DNA of 64,000 bases, from positions 3,906,001-3,970,000 of the forward strand of contig OX381710.1 of assembly GCA_947462335.1 (NCBI GenBank), read 5' to 3'. The notes beneath the pieces were generated by a model. It searched no databases and had not been told where the DNA came from. It was given only the letters and a program-made list of their open reading frames with translations. Below, one piece after another: positions 48,327 through 55,751 of this stretch; position 1 is the first letter of the stretch; each line of letters opens with the position of its first letter. Position numbers and translations under genes: made by a program. Source of the DNA: Harmothoe impar (taxonomy: Eukaryota; Annelida; Polychaeta; Phyllodocida; Polynoidae).

Positions 48327-49463
48327 CTACGTTATTTTTTTGACGGGGATCCACTCATTGAACTTGTCGTCGTAACCTAACCAACGTACGAAAGCTAACT
48401 CTTTACCGTCGACGGTCTTGAGGCGCAACACCTCGTCTATCAGGTAGTTGTTGTCGTAACGCCTCTTGTACACCTTCTGAACCTCTTCCGGGTAGAAGAC
48501 GCCTTTTATCTCCTCGCCCTTGTCGTCTTTCAGCTCGAACCCTCTGCTTCCCAACGTCTTAGCAACGTCGACCACTTCCTCGTGCCAGTTTCCCTCGTAC
48601 CCTTTGTCGAAGGCGCCTTTAGTTCTCAACATCCTCACTCTGTCACCCGGAGCGATGACGTCGACGGCGGACGTCTTTGTTTTTTTCTTCTTTTTCCATA
48701 TTTCGTCGATTTGTTTGTTAGTTGGGAGATCTTGTCGGTAGAAAACTGTTTCGCTGTTTTCCGAGCTGACTTGAGCCGGCGCCATTTTCAACGTCTTGTG
48801 GTGAGTGCGATTGTAAGAAGACACTACATGGTGCAGTACGTCTACGTAGCGATACGTGCGCTTGTGTGTGAAATAACGCCATAGCTTCTCCTTCAGACTG
48901 CGGTTCAAGCGCTCCACTAGACTAGCTTTGATGTTGTCGTTCTCGCCAGTGAAAAACTCTATGCCCTCGCTCTTCAAGTGATCTTGAAAGATCTTGTTCA
49001 AAAACTCTTTCCCCTTGTCTGTCTGAACAGTGCGCGGTCGTCTCTCGCCAGTGTCTGTCATCTTTCGGAAGGCCTCGGTAACATCAGCGCCACTCTTGGA
49101 TTTAATGGGAACGGCCCACGCGTACCTAGAGAAAACGTCGATCGCCGTCACCACGTACCGGAAGCGGTCGTTGTGAGACGCCAAAGCCTGCAGGTCCATC
49201 AGATCTATCTGCCACTGCTGATCGATTGCGCCGGTTATAGTCTTGTTCCTTGCGAATTTTCTCCAAATGGGTTTATGTTTAGTGTAGGCGTCCAGCGACA
49301 CTAAAGCATCTCGGATGATGGCCGGGTTTAGGTGGCGAAAATGATGTTTCTGGAGTTTAGTCACGCTAGTGAAACTGGAGGGCGCTTTGACGTCGGTATA
49401 TCTAGCTACTACGCGATTCTTTTCTTTTTCCTTCTTGGTCAGTCTCTTCACTGGTTTTCCCAT
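48327..49463 (-). CDS. Polinton retrovirus-like integrase with chromodomain
   Basis: 378 residues from the ATG at 49463 (the frame is open further upstream). The rve/DDE core shows Asp87 in WQIDLMDL, Asp149 in QTDKGKEF and Glu184 in LVERLNRSLKEK, an exact D,D35E spacing. WRYFT and AYNRTHH-like phrases (SSYNRTHHKTLKMAP) match the F54H12.3-like integrases. About residues 340-378 form a chromodomain (YLIDEVLRLK, AFVRWLGYD, NEWIPVKKI), which would steer insertion to marked chromatin. It inserts the element and makes the 6-bp TSD. It overlaps the upstream gene by 16 bp. All catalytic residues are present, so it could act in trans on E1. Confidence 0.92.
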   Translation of the reverse strand: MGKPVKRLTKKEKEKNRVVARYTDVKAPSSFTSVTKLQKHHFRHLNPAIIRDALVSLDAYTKHKPIWRKFARNKTITGAIDQQWQIDLMDLQALASHNDRFRYVVTAIDVFSRYAWAVPIKSKSGADVTEAFRKMTDTGERRPRTVQTDKGKEFLNKIFQDHLKSEGIEFFTGENDNIKASLVERLNRSLKEKLWRYFTHKRTYRYVDVLHHVVSSYNRTHHKTLKMAPAQVSSENSETVFYRQDLPTNKQIDEIWKKKKKTKTSAVDVIAPGDRVRMLRTKGAFDKGYEGNWHEEVVDVAKTLGSRGFELKDDKGEEIKGVFYPEEVQKVYKRRYDNNYLIDEVLRLKTVDGKELAFVRWLGYDDKFNEWIPVKKIT

Positions 49464-49647
49464 CGTCGGCCTGTTGGAGGAGTAGCGCCAGGAGCGGGCG
49501 TGAACCACGCCACCGCCGCTAGGCGGTTGCGCCCTTTCCTTTTCTTACTCGCCGCGCTCCTATAGGAAGTCGGAGTTTGGAAAAGTTCACTGCCCTCCTC
49601 GTCGTCAGAGGATTGATCGTCCACCTGGAGAGAAGAGTCTGCTGCTG

Positions 49648-49701
<54 letters not shown>

Positions 49702-50563
49702 CTCCTTCTTCCGAGTCGAAGCTCGGTCGTTTCCGACCTCTGTCAGCAAGCCGTGTGTCCAAGCTTTGGCCAGGTCCGCTCGCTTTATACAGATGGTTTC
49801 CGATCAAGGAGTCTGTGGGAACTGCTTCGCTCAGCGCTTTTGTGAACGGAGAGTAGCCCGCCGGTCTGGGCGCCGTCTTCCTGAACCTGGCGGCGTCGTT
49901 CAGTAAGTCCACTATGTTGATGCGATGCTCAGGTGGTATTCTCCGACCCGACATCTCGCGCACCGCACCGTCCTCGTTCCACTTGACCACACCGGATTTC
50001 TCCAATTGTTTGTACAGCGTCACTGTCCGGATGCGATTCCTCTTAGGAACTTGGTTCACCAACCGCTCAAGTAGGGACGCGCTGGCTTCTTCAGCAGACT
50101 GATGGAGGTGAGCCGGGGGCGAAGAAGTGTAGGATGAAGAGACGTTGCTGTTGTTGGGATTCGCGAGAAAAAATTGCAATCTATTCAACAACCTTCGGTA
50201 TTTCAACATTTTCTCGCGCGATTCCAAAGTGGGATCGTTCAACACTAAGTCCAAGTCCCTGTAGATAAACTGTAGCACCTGGTGCAAGGCCGCGTCGGGA
50301 TGAAGGGACTGTTCTGCCTGCTTGTGGTAATAGGCCATATCGGCAGGTAGGCGGGCGGCGGTGGCAGGGGCGGAACTCTCGTTCTTTTCAGTACGCTCAT
50401 CAGGAAGAGGAGGAAGGTTTGGAGCAGTAGAAGTACTAGCAGCAGCGACTGCAGTAGTAGCAGCGCTAGTAGTAGCAGCAGCGGGCATATGATGAAGTAG
50501 ACCTGCTCGTGATGATTTGTAGAGCGTCTCAGGATCCACGAGCGCTAAGCGTTTGTAGTGTTG
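49448..50563 (-). CDS. Conserved Polinton protein of unknown role, N-terminal stop
   Basis: The frame contains VTLYKQLEKSGVVKWNEDG and IPPEHRINIVDLLNDAAR (about 170-220), a motif set I associate with an uncharacterised gene next to the integrase in F54H12-type elements. A poly-Ala run of about 20 (GCA/GCT repeats, 49640-49700) and an acidic Asp/Ser/Glu stretch precede a basic segment, KKRKGRNR. An ATG at 50582-50584 is in frame but separated by a TAA at 50564-50566, six codons in. The next ATG is at 50488, giving about 346 residues. Either the N-terminus was lost through a nonsense change or the short form is used. No enzymatic motif is visible; a structural or regulatory protein is possible. 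Confidence 0.65.
49640..49700 (+). repeat. CTG/CAG microsatellite encoding poly-Ala
   Basis: A nearly pure CTG run on the plus strand, one ACTGCTG interruption near its left end. On the minus strand it encodes the Ala run of the neighbouring protein. Confidence 0.9.
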
Positions 50564-50661
50564 TTACTGCTCTGAGTCCGTCATGGGGACGACAGTGGCG
50601 TTGACGCTGGCGGTGGCGGTAGTGGTGGTACTGTCGGCGAGTAGGTGTCGAATGAGGTGTC

Positions 50662-51030
50662 TCATATACGGAGAATGCTCTTTATAAGCGGTAAGGCCAT
50701 CCCTATGAGAGCCAGAATGAGGAAACCGCCCTCTTGTACCAAGACGCGTCTCTTTTTTTTGATGGGCGTAGATTTTTTGCCGACCTCCCTCAACACGTCA
50801 GCCGATTCTCGAAGCTTGTCCAGTTGTTTGTCGCTGAGCGGGATGTTCCCTACCAGTAAAATGTGACAGATCTCACTCAACGCTGCGATCAGATCGTCGC
50901 TTCCAGAGTCTATTAGATGCGAGCAGTCCTTTGGCGAGCACTTAGCTAAGTGCTTGAGAGTACCAAAGTGTCTTTCGAGTAGATGAGAAGAAATTTTTTT
51001 GCTACTGCTTTCTCTTGTTCTTTTTTTTGT
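50662..51030 (-). pseudogene. Small membrane-anchored Polinton protein, no ATG
   Basis: The frame is open from the stop at 51031-51033 to the end at 50662, but no ATG occurs before the conserved part; only a TTG at 50880 or other non-ATG codons are available. Recognisable parts are LLERHFGTLKHLAK, the SDDLIAALSEICHILL segment and the basic KKKRRVLVQEGGF, followed by a hydrophobic C-terminal segment (ILALIGMALPLIKSIL). This is the layout of a small protein seen repeatedly in F54H12-type elements between the ATPase and the poly-Ala-type gene. It probably acts at a membrane. The missing start suggests decay in this copy, although a non-ATG start is possible. Confidence 0.55.
50680..50686 (-). 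promoter_or_regulatory. Possible TATA box for poly-Ala-type gene
   Basis: TATAAAG lies on the minus strand inside the 3' end of the membrane-protein frame, about 100 bp upstream of the ATG at 50584. Position fits, but the motif overlaps coding sequence (LIKS). Confidence 0.35.
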
Positions 51031-51721
51031 CTAGCGGTACGAATACTAGCTGAGAGTGTATGGACGTCAAAGAGGAGCGTATTCTCAGATCGTCAGGTGT
51101 TGACTGCTTGAAGTTCAGAAGGAGGTATGAGTGAGGTCGCTTGAGTTCATGGGTAAATATACTAGAGAGGGCCGCCGCGTTGGAGGGAAACACCTGGCGA
51201 GACAGACTAGCTATTTGCCCCATGTCGCGCGGGTTCTTGAAAATGATCATGTAGTGAGCGTTCAGACTCATAGTTCGAAAGTCGGGTGATTTCCGGAATA
51301 GGTTCTGAGTGATGTTTATGACGCTCACGTTCCAGTGATGGGAGTATTTAATAAAGATGTCGGCTACCACTTGCTGATTGGAACTGCTCATCAGATAGTC
51401 CAATATCAGTAGAGTGTGTGGTCGTAAAGCGTCTTCTGCTACTTCCACGTCTCCCGCTATAGTCTCGTTGCTAGGAAGACCTTCTCTGAATTCCACACCG
51501 TACTGATTTTGCATTTTTTCAAACAGAGGTTGCCACTCGCCGTAATGGTAAAAATGCTTTTCCACCGGCGGCGTGACCAAATTGTTCACGTCGCTCAGAA
51601 ATTGATCCACCAAGCGCGATTTTCCACAACCCGACGGACCGCTAATGATACAACTAAAGGGTCCTTGTAGTCGAGCGTCGAAATGAATTTCTGTGAAGAG
51701 TTTGCTTCTACTACTCGACAT
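51002..51721 (-). CDS. A32/FtsK-like genome-packaging ATPase
   Basis: 239 residues from the ATG at 51721. This start is preferred because the frame upstream to 51787 is low-complexity and contains no earlier strong ATG. Walker A is GPSGCGKS (28-35). Walker B is TLLILD (103-108), followed by a QN-type sensor in NITQNLFRK (136-144). The late phrase KNPRDMGQIASLSRQVFP matches the poxvirus A32/Polinton packaging ATPases, which pump DNA into the capsid. The C-terminus is Lys-rich. Length is usual for Polinton ATPases (about 220-260). An A/T-rich TATA-like element lies about 110 bp upstream. Confidence 0.88.
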   Translation of the reverse strand: MSSSRSKLFTEIHFDARLQGPFSCIISGPSGCGKSRLVDQFLSDVNNLVTPPVEKHFYHYGEWQPLFEKMQNQYGVEFREGLPSNETIAGDVEVAEDALRPHTLLILDYLMSSSNQQVVADIFIKYSHHWNVSVINITQNLFRKSPDFRTMSLNAHYMIIFKNPRDMGQIASLSRQVFPSNAAALSSIFTHELKRPHSYLLLNFKQSTPDDLRIRSSLTSIHSQLVFVPLDKKKNKRKQ

Positions 51722-51828
51722 TTTTGGTTTTTTTTCAGCACGCGTGAGAGAGCAGTTGTGTGTCTGACTGTCTGCTGTGTTTCTCACTCGAACGGTAGTG
51801 AATGGTTGTGGAGAAAAGTCAGCCGACC

Positions 51829-51838
51829 TTTTTATTGA
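51829..51838 (-). promoter_or_regulatory. TATA-like element of ATPase gene
   Basis: The minus strand reads AATCAATAAAAAGG, sharing ATAAAAAG with the capsid TATA box. It is about 110 bp from the ATG. Confidence 0.35.
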
Positions 51839-51934
51839 TTCCGGCCGGTGTCACAGTAGCGGCGGCAGAAGTGTCTTTTTTTTCTTTTTATTTTTTGCGA
51901 TAAAATTCTATTTTCACTCAATAGTCATAAATGT

Positions 51935-51967
51935 TTTGTATCAGACTCCAGAGGAGTCTGATACAAA
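51935..51967. other. Perfect 15-bp hairpin between two leftward genes
   Basis: TTTGTATCAGACTCC and GGAGTCTGATACAAA pair perfectly around AGA. It lies between the end of the 219-aa gene (52074) and the ATPase promoter. A role in 3'-end formation or as a protein-binding palindrome is possible. Confidence 0.7.
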
Positions 51968-51989
51968 TATTTTATTTTTTTTTAAAAGA

Positions 51990-52036
51990 AGAGGGAGAGG
52001 AGGAGGAGGAGGAGGAGGAGGAGGAGGAGGAGGAGG
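51990..52036 (+). repeat. (GGA)n microsatellite
   Basis: A GAGGAGGAGG run on the plus strand in the gap between two leftward genes. The plus-strand frame across it is an artefact. Confidence 0.9.
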
Positions 52037-52073
52037 GGAGAAAAGCGCGGATTAATTTTTAATTTTATTTTTC

Positions 52074-52733
52074 TTAGGCAAAGCTCGTTGCCTTGCCGCT
52101 TTCTTTTCTATTTTTGTGTTGTGACACGATCGTCTCGAAAAAGCAATAAGGCGTGTGAGCGCGGCGGTGACAAATACATATTGTGGCGTATGGTTTAAAA
52201 TAGTGCGTCCCTATCTTCTTCGTTTCGGCTGCGTTGCAATATGCGGGATAACAAGTGACAACGTCTAAACGTTTAGATACCGTGTTCACGTCGGCCACAA
52301 CGCGCGCCCACCGAGTGGGAGCTGCAGTCACTCCCAAGAAACCGATCGGCTTGTCGAATCGTTTCATAGCGCTTATTCTCACTTTATAAGAGGAGGTGGG
52401 GTGAGGAGAGTGGCAGCGCTCTTTCTTTTCATGAAACACCCAACGAGTGGGGGCGCTGAGAGCGGCTATTATGCAATGGTAGAGTAAATACTGTTCTGAG
52501 AAGACGGCTCTCGGCCATGCCGCTACGTTTTCCTTTTCCGCTCTTGTATAACGACGATTTCTTTGGCACTCGGCTTTGCTTTTCTCGAGAATTCGGTACG
52601 CTTCAAGAGAAGCGTGAACCTCAACTACGTGACGCTCTCTCTTTTGAGATAAAAAAATAGCCGGGCAGTTGAGGAGGAGGGCACTTTGTTCGCGTGACCG
52701 TCTTTTAGAAACTCGCGCCCTCTGCAGTGCCAT
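52074..52733 (-). CDS. Orphan 219-residue protein, Cys/His-rich C-terminus
   Basis: ATG-started frame at the right end of the leftward gene set. I do not recognise it. The N-terminus is Arg/Ser-rich (RARVSKRRSREQS), the middle has two TRWVF/TRWARVV-like repeats in similar context (SAPTRWVFHEKK, AAPTRWARVVAD), and residues 155-205 hold spaced Cys and His (CYPAYCN, ICICHRRAHTPYC) that could bind metal. A TATA box lies about 220 bp upstream at 52951-52959. It occupies the place where other Polintons keep early or polymerase-side genes, so an early or regulatory function is an inference only. Confidence 0.6.
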   Translation of the reverse strand: MALQRARVSKRRSREQSALLLNCPAIFLSQKRERHVVEVHASLEAYRILEKSKAECQRNRRYTRAEKENVAAWPRAVFSEQYLLYHCIIAALSAPTRWVFHEKKERCHSPHPTSSYKVRISAMKRFDKPIGFLGVTAAPTRWARVVADVNTVSKRLDVVTCYPAYCNAAETKKIGTHYFKPYATICICHRRAHTPYCFFETIVSQHKNRKESGKATSFA

Positions 52734-52950
52734 ATTTCTTTCCTCCGAAACAAAAAAGACTGAGTGAAAATAAAAAAATTTAAAACAAAAAGCTCAAAGA
52801 AAAAAAAAATAAGCAATAAGCAGACTCAGCTCGAAATTCCCTGCCGGCGTGATGGCCGTGACTGCAGGCGGTGGCGGCGGTCGGCTGGCCGGCGGTGGCG
52901 GTGTCGGCGGCGATGGTAGAAGGGCCTGTGGAAAGAGAGATGCATCTCAG

Positions 52951-52959
52951 TCTTTTATA
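52951..52959 (-). promoter_or_regulatory. TATA box for leftward orphan gene
   Basis: The minus strand reads CTATAAAAGACTG. A leader of about 190 bp would follow, with TTTCCACAG at about 52932 that could serve as a splice acceptor. It forms a divergent pair with the plus-strand TATA box at 53473. Confidence 0.6.
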
Positions 52960-53472
52960 GGAGCGGTGAGTCTGACATTTTCAGCTGTCGCATGCTGACC
53001 TGCTGCTATCATAAGAGAAACAAAAGCCCTAATCACGCTTTTCAGCTGGATCCTTCCACCCCGCCAGACATGGATCCAGATGGGAAGGTGGTTTAAAATT
53101 AAATCCGTGTACCGACTGTCATACAATAGTGTAATTAGTTGAACGCGTGTTACCTGTATAGAGGATTAGCGGGTCATGGGCTCAGAGTGTGTATAGAAAA
53201 ACAACTACAGGTAGCGTGAACAAAGCGACCCCCTCCCTTTCTGTCACTCTGTCTGTGACTAGAGGGTGCGCGTGTGGTAAGCGGCTTAAATCTAAAGAAA
53301 AACAAATCACCCTCTCCTGTCGTCAGCAGTCAGCCGGCCGGCGGCTGGAAAATGCGATTAGAGGGATGATGAGCCACGTAGTAAGCGACTTAAGGCTGAT
53401 CTAAAGACCTGCCGTGAGTGGGCAGCTGGCCGGTGGCTTGAAAAAAAAAAAAGGGAGAGGGGTGAGTAAGGG
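52960..53472. promoter_or_regulatory. Divergent intergenic control region of E2
   Basis: About 510 bp between oppositely facing TATA boxes, with no credible gene. It holds A/G-rich and GGCCGG-rich segments and CCTTCCACCCC, which recurs in E1 upstream of its rightward TATA box. It is probably the enhancer/promoter core of the element. The 71-codon frame 53189-53404 is dismissed. Confidence 0.5.
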
Positions 53473-53480
53473 TATATAAG
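53473..53480 (+). promoter_or_regulatory. TATA box of rightward Ala-rich gene
   Basis: TATATAAG in GGGTATATAAGGGGGAG, followed about 30 bp later by TCATCATCATTCAC, an initiator-like start, and a CTA-repeat leader. The E1 relative is at 15335. The coding ATG is now 1.1 kb away because of the foldback insertion. Confidence 0.65.
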
Positions 53481-53580
53481 GGGGAGTGAAACCTTATTCG
53501 GCATCGTCATCATCATTCACTCTACTACTACTACTACCACTACTACTACTACTACCACCACCAGCACCACGCCTCAATTT

Positions 53581-54604
53581 CACAGTGCGTACTCCATGAC
53601 CGTAATTCCGAATTACGGTCATACAAGATGGCGGCTGCAGTTGAGTTCAGTCTATTTCTTCTCCAGTCCATTGTATGAAATATATAACATATTGAAGGCT
53701 GCTTTTGGCCAGGCTGTAGTACATATGACTATGCTACTGACCCAACACTCGGATCTTGTTCATGTGTACTGGTTTATGCATAAATCAGCCATTTAGAGCT
53801 GGATTGTATGACCGTAATTCAGGCAATGGTATGACCATAATTCTCTCATGAGAATGTCAGGTATGACCGTAATTCTATCAAAAAGTATGACCGTATTTCA
53901 GGTTTTCAATGTAAATATGCCTATTAATGATGCATATGTCTGCATTTAGGCTTGGGGATGAGTGACTCAATGAGTACCACAATTACATACCTAGCAGCAC
54001 ACAATGATACAGGCAAGTGCCAGAAGGAAAATGATGGGAATGTTGTGACTGACAATTGGTACTGAATTACGGTCATACTCTATTTGTAAGTGAGAATTAC
54101 GGTCATACTGTGTGAATTACGGTTTTACTGCGTGAATTACGGTCATACCTGACCACATGGTTGGCATTTTGTTCTCTTAGGATGTTTGGTTAAAACTTAT
54201 AGGGAGAGGAGATGTCCTATTACTCCTGGGCACATGTCTCATATATGGGAACACTGAACAAGGCATTATAAAGCCAGAAATATGACTTCAACTGACCATG
54301 AACTGACAGAATTACGGTCATACCTGAGGTGAATTACGGTCATACCATGTTTTGATGCAAACTGAATTACAGTCATACCATCCAGCTCTAAATGGCTGAT
54401 TTATGCATAAACCAGTACACATGAACAAGATCCGAGTGTTGGGTCAGTAGCATTGTCATATGTACTACAGCCTGGCCAAAAAGCAGCCTTCAATATGTTA
54501 TATATTTCATACAATGGACTGGAGAAGAAATAGACTGAACTCAACTGCAGCCGCCATCTTGTATGACCGTAATTCGGAATTACGGTCATGGAGTATGCAC
54601 TGTG
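53581..54604. mobile_element. Foldback transposon with CACAGTG ends, 1,024 bp
   Basis: Arms of about 240 bp (53581-53820 and 54364-54604) are inverted repeats with only a few mismatches. Ends are CACAGTGC and GCACTGTG. AATTT flanks both sides (53576-53580 and 54605-54609) as a 5-bp TSD. At least 14 copies of the 14-mer TATGACCGTAATTC occur, forward in the left half and reversed as GAATTACGGTCATA in the right half. Each arm starts with a back-to-back pair of them. The arms contain CAAGATGGCGGC, a YY1-type motif. No gene inside. CACAGTG ends with a 5-bp TSD match the Transib/RAG superfamily; hairpin-like foldback families are the alternative. Confidence 0.8.
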
Positions 54605-54619
54605 AATTTGCAGATCCCC

Positions 54620-55255
54620 ATGATGGAAAGTTCTTACCGTGACATGAAGCGGAATGACGAAGCGGCGCGCGAATGTGAAGCTGATGCTGTAGCCTCTGCT
54701 ACTGCTGCTGCTAGTGCCGCTCATCGTGCTACTGCTGCATTTACTGCGGCTGTTAGTGACGCTGGTTGTGATGACGTTGTTGTTGTTGCCGCTGCGGCTG
54801 TGACTGCTGCTGTTGCTGCCGCCGATGCATCTACTCATGCCGCCGATGCCGACGCTGCTGCTGCTGATGCTGTTGCGGCTGCCGATGTCGCCGCTGATAA
54901 TGCTGCTAGTGCACGCTCTGCTGCCCTTGCTACTCTCGCTGCTGCTGTTGTTGCTAATGCTCACGCTACTGCTGCTGCCGCTGCTGCTGCTGCTGCTACC
55001 GCTGCTGCCGAGGCTGCTGCCGCTGCTGCTGATGCTGCTGCTGATGCTGCTGATGCTGCTGAAGTTAGCAGTCGCGTCGACAAAGAATCGTCATTTGTCA
55101 CTCTTAAATCTCCAGTTGAACGCACGACGGGTAGTAGGGCTACCAACGCGACGGCCGGATGGTGCAAATGGTGTCGTCGCTTCTGCTCGTGTGCTTGCTT
55201 TTCTTCCGGTCCTACCTGCTGCCTACGGTATAATAGTGTTATAGTGTTTGAATGA
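54620..55255 (+). CDS. Ala-rich protein with Cys-rich tail
   Basis: 211 residues from the ATG at 54620 (MMESSYRDMKRNDEAARECE). The middle is almost entirely Ala with spaced Asp, Thr, Val and Glu, encoded by varied GCT/GCC/GCG/GCA codons, so it is not a simple microsatellite. A long helix is likely. After about residue 155 the composition changes to ordinary (SSRVDKESSFVTLKSP) and ends Cys-rich (WCKWCRRFCSCACF). It is the only convincing rightward gene of E2. The frame is open into the foldback element upstream, but that part is not the original gene. E1 has a CAG/GCA repeat at the same place. Function unknown. Confidence 0.5.
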   Translation: MMESSYRDMKRNDEAARECEADAVASATAAASAAHRATAAFTAAVSDAGCDDVVVVAAAAVTAAVAAADASTHAADADAAAADAVAAADVAADNAASARSAALATLAAAVVANAHATAAAAAAAAATAAAEAAAAAADAAADAADAAEVSSRVDKESSFVTLKSPVERTTGSRATNATAGWCKWCRRFCSCACFSSGPTCCLRYNSVIVFE

Positions 55256-55331
55256 GAACGTGCGTAGTTACACATAGACGCTGTAACAGATGTGCTTTTT
55301 TTTGAAAATATAATTTTAGCATAACATGGAA

Positions 55332-55751
55332 CTTGTTGTGTTTATTTTCTATATATAAGTTGTTTGTTTACAAACAGTCACGTGTCACGTGGTGTTGTTT
55401 ACAAACAAGAGAGCCACGTGGTGTTGTTTACAAACAAACCCTAAGTAGGTCACGTTACCCTAGTTACCAGAATGCCGACTTCTGATTGGCTGAGCCAAAG
55501 TAGGTCACGTGACGTAAGTAGGTCACGTTACCATGGTTACCAGAATGCCGGCCTCTGATTGGCTGAGAGCTTCTAAGTAGGTCAGTAGGTCACCCAGAAT
55601 GCTGGCTTCTGATTGGCTGAGAGTCCTAAGTAGGTCACGTTACCATGGCAACGGGTCACGTGACCAAATGGCGGCCTCTGATTGGCTGCATATCGATTGA
55701 GTAATAAACAGTAGTTAACCATAGTCCCGTTCCGATACATACTATACTACT
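55332..55751 (-). repeat. E2 right terminal inverted repeat
   Basis: Inverted counterpart of 44300-44737. It starts near CTTGTTGTG and runs to the end ACTATACTACT. Outer 100 bp differ from the left copy at one or two positions. Confidence 0.85.
55703..55708 (+). terminator. Outward poly(A) signal in E2 right TIR
   Basis: AATAAA in GAGTAATAAACAGT. No other good AATAAA follows the rightward Ala-rich gene, so this TIR signal may serve it. Confidence 0.5.

Larger units (their letters stand above)
44300..55751. mobile_element. E2: Polinton-like element lacking visible PolB
   Basis: TIRs of about 420-440 bp start AGTAGTATAGTATG. A perfect 6-bp TSD AATGTT flanks the element (44294-44299 and 55752-55757). 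It encodes integrase, packaging ATPase, capsid, penton-like, PX-like and adenain-type protease functions, the classical Polinton/adintovirus morphogenesis set of the F54H12-like clade. Family members usually carry a protein-primed B-family polymerase of over 1,000 residues. No frame here is long enough, and the candidate space (52.8-54.6 kb) holds only repeats, promoters and a nested transposon. At 11.45 kb it is shorter than typical 15-20 kb Polintons. Perfect TSDs imply a fairly recent insertion, although some genes are already broken. Confidence 0.9.

Noticed and set aside
48520..50102. Several plus-strand frames opposite integrase and poly-Ala genes
   Set aside because: Antisense shadows; the minus-strand frames carry recognisable catalytic or family motifs.
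54401..54964. 187-codon minus-strand Ser/Asn-rich frame
   Set aside because: It is the antisense of the Ala-rich gene joined to the foldback arm; its Ser and Asn come from reversed GCT/GTT repeats.
54813..55244. 143-codon Leu/Pro-rich frame
   Set aside because: A +1-type shadow of the Ala-rich gene; the true frame has the better ATG context and a normal-composition C-terminus.
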